The translations under genes and the position numbers were made by a program. Positions 55,613 through 64,000 of a DNA stretch of 64,000 nt are shown here, piece by piece; position 1 is the stretch's first letter; each line of letters begins with the position of its first letter. This DNA is from Clytia hemisphaerica (Eukaryota; Cnidaria; Hydrozoa; Leptothecata; Clytiidae). Location of the stretch: positions 68,049-132,048 of the forward strand of contig CACVBU010000809.1 in the NCBI GenBank assembly GCA_902728285.1, read 5' to 3'. The notes beneath the pieces are model-generated. The model was given only the letters and a program-made list of their open reading frames with translations, was not told the DNA's origin and made no database searches.

Positions 55613-56694
55613 GTGGACATCAGTTGATTCATCAGTGTTCATAACGTTTGTAGAATGCTTTAAGGGGTTCAGATGTCCGCTATTTACAGAGAACTCCCCC
55701 CCCCAGGAATTATGAATGAAAAAAATACATATGTAAGGGATTCTTAAGAATCAACCGAATGAGCTTGGTGAACCAATTGAATGCTAGATATAAGGTGTGT
55801 CTATTACCAATTTATCACATTCTCTGATAAAGATGAAATACCTTTAGAAGGTGCCACGTAAAGAATCAATAGTAGATTATAAACTATTATTAATTATTAA
55901 GAGGGTTATTTATGGGACTCTCCGTATACTTGTGTAAGTTTAGGACAAGGCAATTTGAAATCCTCTTATTAATTTGTCGTTAGACTTGGACTAGTCGTTT
56001 ATCTTTTTTCCTTTTTCCAGAAAAATCAAGGAAACCCTAATATCCGCCCCATGTATTTTGATGACAAAAACTCCAGGAAATCAAGAGGGGGAATTTTTTT
56101 AAATATAGAAAATCTTAGGATTTTAGATTCCCTCCCGGTTAGTCCGGAAGTTATAATTGAAATAGAACAGAAAAAATCTCCAACCAGCTTCAAAGTTTGC
56201 ATAATTAGTCGATGACGATCGAATTTTTTCTTATTTTTGATTAAATTTTGCTCTTTAAGGTTGAACTCTTGGCAAATACCCTTCCTGGCTGACTAATGTA
56301 AAGTAAAATTCTATAAAGAGCTTCCAATAACTGTTCGTACATGGGAACCCATGATAACGCTGCACATTTGAACTTTACATTTTGTTTTTAAATATTCCAT
56401 AAAATTGCCACGAAGTATAACCCTCATTATATGTTATGAAAACTCAATCTCAATCAAGAAGAAAAAGTGTTTAGAATTCTAGAATATCGAGGTTATAAAG
56501 TTTTATACGTTCATACTTTAATATTCTGTTTCTAACATCTCTTCATCAAGAAAAGATGACTATCACCTTGAAACTTTATTTTAGAATTATCTCATCTATC
56601 TCGATACAGAAAAGTATCTTCTTATGAAGTAGGAATGCTTAGGGTTGTCTAAATACTACTAGTTCTGTGCACGCGAGACACAATTACCTTATCG
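55613..56694. other. intergenic, no gene recognised
   Basis: AT-rich; no coding block seen. Confidence 0.4.
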
Positions 56695-56777
56695 GGGAAA
56701 ACTTCGTCGGGGAAAAGTGACGAAATTTTGGACAAGTGACGAATATTTTCCCCGACGAAGTTTTCCCCGATAAGGTA
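56695..56777. repeat. near-perfect palindromic mini-MITE
   Basis: TA|CCTTATCGGGGAAAACTTCG then TCGGGGAAAA is mirrored by TTTTCCCCGA then CGAAGTTTTCCCCGATAAGG|TA around a loop of about 27 bp. Confidence 0.85.
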
Positions 56778-57002
56778 CTGTATTGTATAGTGACGACACT
56801 AAACGCGGAGAGCACGTAGTTCTCGTCGCGAGCTTAAAACAAGTGAAATAAATGCTACTTTACACTATGATGCCTGGCATATCAAATCTAACTCCTATAT
56901 CAGTGTTATGAACCTGATTCATTTCACTTTGGTGAACTAATTAAAATGAGAATCACTTTGAAACTTTTCCAGAATCAAAGTTGGGAATCTTAAGTCCCCT
57001 AC

Positions 57003-59857
57003 CTATATTATACTTTGAGATATCATCGCATAGTGCGATAGAGGTGCAATAGCTCTAGTAGCTCGGGAACCACTCATAACGTTTTGGCCCGGCGTAATTT
57101 GGCAGGCTTCATATTTTGGCTTTGCTTGAGGTGGTAGCAAATACATGCCACTAGATCCAGTCCCTTTTTGGAGAAAAACAAACAGAAAACCATGTACTAG
57201 ACCAATTTCTTTCAAATTTTGGAGGTATTTTCATGTTTTTTTTATAGTTTCATAAACTTCGATGGATTTTAGCATATATTTTATTGTTATGTTGTTTTTT
57301 TATAATTTTTGAAAACGATAGTGAAAAATTTCAAGATGGCGATATCCTCTAGTCTACTTCACTGAGTCAATCAAAATCATCAAAAAGTTCAGTCAGAAGT
57401 AGACTCTAGTCTATAGCTCTAGGGGCTTGAAAATTTAGGTCGCACGTTTCCGATGATGATCATGTGATAATCGAGTTAAATTCAAGATAGACCTTTTCAT
57501 AAATTACGTCACGAACAGTCGGGAACACTATATGGAAAAGGCAACTATTGCCTTAACGGGAAATATTTTCCGAACGGGAAGGTGGAAAACTTCCCGAAAT
57601 GGCTAGACTTTCCAAATCGGGAAGTTCACCAGTTTCCCGATCGGGAAAGTGGCCTCTGAGCACTCCGGGAATGCCTGTGGAAAGTTTAAAACTTATCCCT
57701 CTTGTAAAGGAGGGAAAATAAATAATATTCACCAGGTAGTTAAGAAATCCACCGGGTAATCGCTTCTTAATTCTACTTTCCCCATTCCCAATTAAAAGCT
57801 TCCCTATTTGGAAACTTTTTCTCGATCGGGAAACAAAAATCTGCTTTGTTTACAAAAATTCAACTTCCCGTTCGGGAAAAATGAAAAGTTCTTGATCAAA
57901 ACGGGAAACTACAAAGTGATGAAATTTTCAATCTGGGAACAGTTTCCATTTTGGGTTATTTTCACCTTCCCGTTCGGGAAATACTTCCCGTTAAGGCAAT
58001 AGTTGCCTTTTTCATGCAGTAGTACTGACTGACGAACATCATTTGGTGATTGTGTCCCTTGAGACATTAAATTATTTTTTAAGGATAGAAAGTAGTTTTA
58101 ATAAAATCTTATGGGAGTTAACCACCATGACAATAATCTCAAAACGAGGCAAGTGATTAACATAATTTATAAAAAGGTCTATTGTTTCGACTCACCTTTA
58201 AATATCATCATGGGAAATCAGAGGTGATCATCTTATCGTGCTTAATTGAAGGTAATTGTAAACCTATTCTTTTCTATTCTCTGCATTCTCTGCACGCATT
58301 TCTTCATGAGAGCAAACTATATATAAGAACGTAACGCTTCGGTTGCCAAAATATTAAGAATAAGTCAGAACATTTTAAGGATTTACAGACTCTGAAACAT
58401 CCAGTTTCTAAGGAAATTGCACAATACTCACAAAATAAGAAATACGAACATTTTAAGAACATCTGAAAGTTCTTAAAAAACGTGTTTTCTTTGATTCTAA
58501 TAATCAGCTGTTTATGATACCTTGTTGAGGTATTTCACGAAAATTCTTTTAATCATAAAGTAATTGTAGGCGATACAATCTTTCCTCACTTGTAATTTGA
58601 TTACGAAAAGATTGTACGTCAATTGACGGATGAAGTTTTTGTGAAACTTTAAAGCAAAAGAAGAGGGATGCAAAGTTAATATTTTAATTTTTTCTTAAAG
58701 TTTTAAAGGTTTGAATAAATCTACTCAAAATTATCTTTCCAACGAGATTTTACCTCAATAGTTTTTCCCCCTGAGAGCTGTGTTTTAAAAATATCAGATT
58801 TCTGATGTAGATAGCCAACAAGAAAATATTTGATTTTAATGCCAAATTTTACGTTCTTGGGTAAACAGATTAAACATAAATTAAGAACAATTTAATTTTA
58901 GACCTCAAAAAATGTTTATAAAAAAAAGAACAACCGATGATCCACCCAATATTTAGTAAGTTTCGTATATGTACTAACACTCTTTTTTTTCAAAAAAAAA
59001 AAAGTTTCATGAGAAGAAAATATTTCAAGTTAAGAATAATTTAAGAATAATGTCAAGCCTGGGGCGGCATGTAATCTTTAAGCAATGAAGGATCAAATTA
59101 GTACAAATAGGGTATAAAATCTGAGATACCCCCGTTTTAAGAACATCTATAAGTAAGAACAAAATTTTAGGCTCAAAGTACCAAAAGATAAGAACAGTCG
59201 AGCCTCATCAAAATTTACTAATTCTTATATTAAAAAAATTGCATTCAATTTTTGTTCCATGTTTTATGTATGTTATTCCTCCTGAATAACAGGGGTTTTT
59301 GAAAAGTAGAATTGAAAATTCCATAAAAGACCATTTCATAAATTACGACACGAGCAACGCTTACTCGTCTTTAAATTAATGCTATGGTAATTGATTCCCA
59401 GAGAAGTTTACTCTATTTACAAAAGTGACACTTGAAGACTCAAGGGATTTAATCATCTTATTGTGATGGTTTGAAAATAAGGCACCCGTCCCACTCAAAA
59501 TAAATTATAAAAATTGCTTCGGAGAACAGCGATCCATGAAGAGGAACTCAGTGCTGTTCACCGTTTGAATAATAATACATGTCTTTGAATATCTAGATTT
59601 TCCTTAGTTTACATTGAAAGAGGATGAGTACAGAGTTTAAAACGATTACCTTCATCGAAAACCTTCTAAAGAGTGATCAGCAACTTATAATCATACCATG
59701 CATTGGGTTGTACAAATGAATACTTAAACCTCACACTTCAGGGGGTCGGTTGAAGACTCATTGTGTAAGAAAATCTTCAAAAGGGACCGCAGTGTATAAA
59801 AAGATACTTACTTAATTCTCGTGTTAATAGTCCACGCCTGCGTCTGGCTGAGTCCAT
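57003..59857 (-). CDS. probable small two-exon gene of unknown function
   Basis: Exon 1 (59857-59812) reads MDSARRRRGLLTREL and ends at a strong donor A|GTAAGT. Exon 2 (57163-57003) follows a pyrimidine-rich TTTGTTTTTCTCCAAAAAG acceptor, joins in phase (A|GG = Arg) and reads TGSSGMYLLPPQAKPKYEAC, then QITPGQNVMSGSRATRAIAP, to a TAG that sits directly on a GTAGGG donor-like site; 68 aa in all. The exon-2 ORF has no in-frame ATG until Met codon 6 of the exon, which argues that it is an internal or terminal exon. I do not recognise the product. If the GTATAA two codons upstream of the stop is the true donor, the protein continues into an unfound exon. Confidence 0.45.
57487..58182. mobile_element. 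ATAGACCTTTTCATAAAT MITE, split by a second element
   Basis: Left ATAGACCTTTTCATAAATTA CGTCACGAACA, right CAAGTGATTAACATAATTTA TAAAAAGGTCTAT. The middle follows the 43144-43347 copy once 57519-58031 is removed. Confidence 0.75.
57519..58031. mobile_element. TTCCCG-repeat TIR element inserted in a MITE
   Basis: AAAAGGCAACTATTGCCTTA at the left is mirrored by TAAGGCAATAGTTGCCTTTT at the right; TTCCCG(TT)CGGGAA words recur at least ten times. The direct repeat ACGAACA flanks it (57512-57518, 58032-58038). Confidence 0.8.
58324..58490 (-). mobile_element. GTTCTTA-type MITE fragment
   Basis: ATAAGAACGTAACGCTTCGG, AGTCAGAACATTTTAAGG, AAGAACATCTGAAAGTTCTT, AAAAAACGTG; reverse orientation relative to 42540-42760. 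Confidence 0.55.
59326..59515. mobile_element. ATAGACCTTTTCATAAAT MITE, degenerate copy
   Basis: AAAAGACCATTTCATAAATT then ACGACACGAGCA and an AATAAGGCAC ... AAATTATAAAA right part. Confidence 0.5.
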
Positions 59858-60504
59858 AATTATCTGGAATTGTGTATCAATTGTTAATTGTAAACATAAA
59901 CAATAAAGGCTAATTTAACTTAATGATAACCACGGTTGCGTCCACCAGTACTACTTCAAATCAACACACCCCTCCAACAAAAATTCAATTTTCACTTAAC
60001 AGCGATCCATGATTTTCTCTTGCGTTTTTTGCATAAAAATGTCAGCTTCTGTTGATATTATACAAAACAGAAAGGAGTAGTTTTTTTTAATAATTTCGCT
60101 AAGTCGAAAAGCAGTTATCTCTCCACTATGAACAATCATACTTTTATTAAAAAACACAAATTGATCTACGAGTTAAGATGATTAAAACAAAAAGAAGAAA
60201 ATTAAATATGCTAGCAATCTGGTAATTACAAAAAAATCGCCTCCATGAAACTGATAATAACTCGATGGAATCCCAAAGGGCAGAGTGTCGTCTAAGAGAT
60301 AAACTTTTTACGTAATACTTTTTGTATTTTGAATTTCATCAAGTAGAAAATCTACGATTTTCTAGGTATCTGATTTATTTTGTGGAGCCAGAAGCTAATC
60401 TACTCCTCACTAGCAGAAGCTACCCTAGAAATTACTTTGTTTGAGCAGCATCATGTGGATCAAGGATCCCTAACTTTAACTATCAGATAAAGATAATCTT
60501 TGTA

Positions 60505-60712
60505 TCTCTTGAGGGAAAATATTTTTTGTATTTCTGAAGGAAAATGATTCTAGGCATTTTTGAAGGAAAAGGTTCTTTGCATTTTAAAAGGAAAGCATTT
60601 TTATGATCTTGAAGGAAAACATTGTCCGTAATATTTAAGGAAAACATTGTCCGTATTATTGAAGGAAAACTTTTTTTTGTATTTTTGAAGGGGGAAAGGT
60701 TCTTCAAACGTT
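60505..60712 (+). repeat. diverged short tandem array (unit about 25-33 bp)
   Basis: GAAGGAAAA or a close variant recurs about eight times (for example ...ACATTGTCCGTAATATTTAAGG / AAAACATTGTCCGTATTATT), keeping a minus-strand frame open. Confidence 0.75.
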
Positions 60713-61637
60713 TTTGTTTATTTGTTTTGAGAGTGTCAGCAAGGATAGGGATGTACGCTTTTTTTTATGAAAATATTCATGATGAGATTTGCCAAAAAAT
60801 TAAGAATATGCTAATAATAACACCACCATGGAATTAGGCAACAAAACCTAAGGATGTCATTTACATATTGTCATTACGCCATATTTTGGGCGCTATATAC
60901 TATTCAAAGTACCACCATTGAATATTATCCTAGCTGATATGAAGATATCTACAATCAGTGACAAAATACTTGGCACAAAAGGGAAATTCACCGCGGTGTT
61001 TTGAAACCACAATCGATTTGTAAGTGCTCTAAAGTAGGTTCGAAAGGTAGAGTTTTAACTCTGAGTTTCAACGCTAGACTTAAGACTTAGAACCTCTTAG
61101 GATCCGAGGATCCAAAAGTTCAAAAATGGTCCAGTAGGGCTTGAAATATAGCCTAGAAACCAATAAATCCCTCCCAGATCGAAATAATCGATGAAATCAA
61201 GTTGAAGGCCCGAAATTGACATTCTCGCTCGAACTTCAATTTTCGAAAAATGGTAAATTAGCCAAAAGTGCCAATATGTTATGGCACTGATTGTAGAGTC
61301 CGTTTGTTAGTAATCTACAAAAATTCCATATCAAAACAATGAGACGGCTGCAATGCATCACTTATGTTTGAATACACCGAAGATAACAATGAAAATTATG
61401 CTTCAATCACCGTTAGCCTTTGTCTCAGATGCTGACGAAGGATATAGAAAAATGTCGTTATAGAATCAGTCAATGGATTGTCAATATTGTTTTTAAATGA
61501 ACCTTCAAACTTTCATTATTTTTTGCCCGAGTTTTTTACACTTTTTGTTGTAGGATCAAAGCCGAGCGAGAATTTTTGTCTGCATTAAATCTAACTTCAC
61601 CATTTGTAAACAACCCGAAAAAGAGGTGTAACCCATT
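60713..61637. other. 3' flank of the membrane-protein exon
   Basis: A partial ATTCTT-type MITE end lies near 60748-60812 (ACGCTTTTTTTTATGAAAAT). Otherwise nothing recognised. Confidence 0.4.
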
Positions 61638-62193
61638 TTAAAGTGTCCGTGATTTTTTCATCATTTTTCGTTTGACCTTGACATCCGCATAAGATGCATT
61701 TCTGTTGGATGAGGTACTCAAACTTCTTGTCAATTTCCTGATAAAGCAATTCACCAAAGCGCTATATTTTGTTTTCTTTTGACGCCTCCTCACTGGCTTT
61801 GATGCCGAGTTTCGTCCAGTTTTGCCAGAAATGCAATGATATTTATCATTAATCAAGTTCGGAATATTATCCTGGAAAACGACATTACTAAGTGACGAAG
61901 TCCTTGTCATTAACCTTGGTCTTGAACCTTGTATAGTAACTCGCTTCTTGTTGAGTTTGTTAACTGATTTCTTGAATTTCAGAAAAACTTGTCCGTTGCG
62001 TTCACCAGTTTTGTACACAATACCAATAATAAAAACCAAGAATGCAGTGACTACCAAGAGGTACCAGGTACTCCATAATGGTCCAAAAGTTGCCAGTAGA
62101 TTAACGATTGATACAGCCTCTAATAATTCTTGACCGAAGTGAGATGTTTTCTTCTTCTTTTGGTTCTTTTCGGATCTTCTGCTTCTTTCAAAC
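61638..62193 (-). CDS. last exon of a single-pass membrane protein (partial gene)
   Basis: The open frame starts at a good acceptor (TGTTTTTTTCAATTTTAAG|G) and runs 185 codons to a stop. It encodes a basic lead (ERSRRSEKNQKKKK), then LLATFGPLWSTWYLLVVTAF and LVFIIGIVY, a strongly hydrophobic membrane segment. A roughly 125-residue Lys/Arg/Ser-rich tail follows, with RTSSLS, VRRRQKKTK and KVKRKMMKKSRTL. Positive charge after the helix suggests a cytoplasmic tail. The frame stays open upstream to an ATG at 62303, but that part (36 codons) reads like intron. Upstream exons were not identified. No family recognised. Confidence 0.5.
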
Positions 62194-62854
62194 CTTAAAA
62201 TTGAAAAAAACAGACTATCTTCAAAAACTAGCCATGAAAGTGCAAGAAAACATTCGACACATTTGTACCCTGAGAGAACCCGAATGGTCCTAAGAGAGTG
62301 CATACTCAGCACCTAATACCTGATTCCTTCAAGCACCCCCACCCCACAACTGGCTATAGATTTAAAACTTCTTATGAATTAATTAAAACAACAGTAACCT
62401 GGTAGATTTTCTCAGCTTCAATGGCATCAGTATGGAATCATTATTAGAAAAATATTTTCAACCAAAGCAACCAAAAAGAGTTTTTCATATTTTTTATTTT
62501 TTATGATCTCCAAACCAAAATGTTATTTTCATGAAAATCTCCTGAAAAGATTTGCTGGTGTCTAAAAAAAAACACCTCAATTTTTTTGTTTAAAAAATAA
62601 AACGGTACTCTAATGAAACTTTAAAGAGGCTTAAACATTTTCTTTTTGAAAAAAAAATTTGGAAATAGCTTTCGTATTTTAATATTTCATGAAATGTTGG
62701 TCAGGGTAAAAAAGTTTTTACATGAAGTATGAAATAATTCACTCCGGAAACTTTTAAATTTCTAATTTTCCTATTGACGGTTCAAATCAATACAATTGAA
62801 TATCCTGAAATATTCCAGAAAAGGAGATCTCTTTAGCACGACATTTTAAATCAT

Positions 62855-62969
62855 CGGTCGGTCGGTCGGTCGGTCGGTCGGTCGGTCGGTCGGTCGGTCG
62901 GTCGGTCGGTCGGTCGGTCGGTCGGTCGGTCGGTCGGTCGGTCGGTCGGTCGGTCGGTCGGTCGGTCGG
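62855..62969. repeat. (GGTC)n tetranucleotide microsatellite, about 29 units
   Basis: About 115 bp of uninterrupted CGGT repeats. The minus strand encodes (PTDR)n frames that are artefacts of the repeat. Confidence 0.97.
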
Positions 62970-63067
62970 GAAACGTTCATCGGAGAAGAATTCGTAGGGA
63001 ACCATTCGGTTACCGTTTTAAGTGGCTCAAGCATAAATTTTGAACCCAACTGCCTCAACTTTGGCTG

Positions 63068-63413
63068 AAGAGTACTTTAGGCGTACAAACTTTCGCGAAA
63101 AATTCTCAAAAAAAGTTGAAATCTATAAAACCTCGAAATCGTAATAAATATCGAATTTTCGGCATATTTTTATCCTTTAATGCCTTTTTAAAGTCGAAGA
63201 GCAACCGCCTTTATCAGATTTAAGGAATATTTTTCATTTTTGAGGCAATTTTCATTCGAAAATTCCCATTTTTATCCAACGATTCGCGAAAGTTTATACT
63301 CGCGAAAAACATTTTTTCATCAAATTCGCGAAAGTTAATGTCGTGCATTTCGCGATTTTTCGTCCTCGCGAAAGTTTCTGCTCGCGAAAGTTTGTACGCC
63401 TAAAGTAGCTCTT
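63068..63413. mobile_element. TIR element AAGAGTACTTTAGGCGTACA
   Basis: AAGAGTACTTTAGGCGTACA then AACTTTCGCGA at the left; TCGCGAAAGTTTGTACGCCT then AAAGTAGCTCTT at the right. TCGCGAAA recurs about seven times. Confidence 0.8.
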
Positions 63414-63540
63414 GGCTCCTTAGGAAGGTCTTTGTAAAATTATTTTGATTTCTCTTTTTGATTCAGAATCGAAAATAACTGAAAGCCAGCGAAAAATCGC
63501 TCAAAACTGAACGAAAATAAAGTTTTTTTTCGGGCAATTG

Positions 63541-63687
63541 AATAGACGATATCGGCTTTCTGAATTCTCCCCGAATGATTACCCATGATGCATTGTTAGG
63601 GTTTGGGTTATCGTCCGTGAATTTTTTTGCGCAATGCATCACGGGTAATCATTCGGGGAGAATTCGGTAAAGTCGATATCGTCTATT
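63541..63687. repeat. fold-back MITE AATAGACGATATCG
   Basis: AATAGACGATATCG and GAATTCTCCCCGAATGATTA are mirrored by TAATCATTCGGGGAGAATTC and CGATATCGTCTATT. Confidence 0.85.
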
Positions 63688-63715
63688 ATATAAAGAAGCC
63701 TTGGGTAGCCTTGGA

Positions 63716-63872
63716 TCGGGGACAAGCTGGAGTTTTTACAAGCTCTTATTTGATTTGGTTGGTCGTTATAAAGATGTAATAAAAGAATCTTGTTACTTTT
63801 TCTAGAGAACGCGTCATCTCTATCACTTTAAATGACCAATTAGTGAAGTATCTTGTAAAAACTCCAAGGCAT
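63716..63872. mobile_element. GCTGGAGTTTTTACAAG MITE, copy 2
   Basis: GACAAGCTGGAGTTTTTACA ... CTTGTAAAAACTCCA; interior close to 48966-49130. Confidence 0.75.
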
Positions 63873-64000
63873 CTCTTGGATTGGATCACGTATAACTACT
63901 ACTAATAGGTCATAACCTGCGTTGGATATGATTTTGTCTTTTTGGAAAGTAGGACGTCATTTTGCAACAGTCCCAACATTTTTAATTGTATACCATTACA

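Noticed and set aside
62401-62460. Possible upstream exon of the membrane protein (minus strand, ...LRKSTR before GTTACT)
   Set aside because: The donor is non-consensus and no acceptor is close enough; phase cannot be confirmed.
62787-63058. (PTDR)n ORFs on the minus strand
   Set aside because: A direct translation of the GGTC microsatellite.
1-64000. CRISPR arrays, rRNA, bacterial operons or phage genes
   Set aside because: None seen; repeats are dispersed TIR elements or simple tandem arrays, and the genes are eukaryotic with spliceosomal introns.

Overview
The window is metazoan nuclear DNA. It is AT-rich, has few genes, and the genes that can be resolved carry GT-AG introns. The recognisable proteins (a RAB20-type small GTPase, a TXNL1/PITH thioredoxin-like protein, a myosin-light-chain-kinase-type kinase) are animal families. 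Small inverted-repeat transposons, tRNA-derived SINEs and a Penelope-like element remnant are very dense, which suggests an invertebrate; I cannot name the species.

Layout. 1-13.6 kb is mostly transposon debris: a 'GGACCTACC' terminal-inverted-repeat (TIR) family, a 156-bp tandem array, a Penelope-like GIY-YIG remnant, a SINE split by a MITE, and several fold-back elements. 13.9-15.15 kb (minus) is a two-exon RAB20-like gene. 17.97-18.84 kb (plus) is an intronless TXNL1-like gene. 20.9-21.1 kb (minus) is a small ORF whose C-terminus resembles the tail of the kinase gene. 28.35-52.8 kb (minus) is one large gene rebuilt here from nine exons: a calmodulin-regulated MLCK-like kinase whose last exon adds a long Lys/Glu-rich, probably single-alpha-helix, tail. 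A single-exon coiled-coil gene (32.2-33.2 kb, plus) lies inside one of its introns. 57.0-59.86 kb (minus) holds a probable small two-exon gene, and 61.6-62.2 kb (minus) is the last exon of a single-pass membrane protein that starts outside the window or in unresolved exons. 62.86-62.97 kb is a GGTC microsatellite, followed by more fold-back MITEs.

The most notable gene is the MLCK-like kinase: 785 predicted residues, intact catalytic motifs, an MLCK-type autoinhibitory/calmodulin-binding segment encoded across a 69-nt exon and the last exon, then about 350 residues of charged helix. The most notable non-genic signal is a set of TA-flanked MITEs in which the terminal word (AAGAAT, AAGAAC, AAGAAA or AAGCAT) is repeated many times inside the same copy, so terminal and internal motifs change together. 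Several MITE/SINE nestings and matching unoccupied copies can be read directly. Gene functions are inferred from motifs and recalled family features only; no searches were run.
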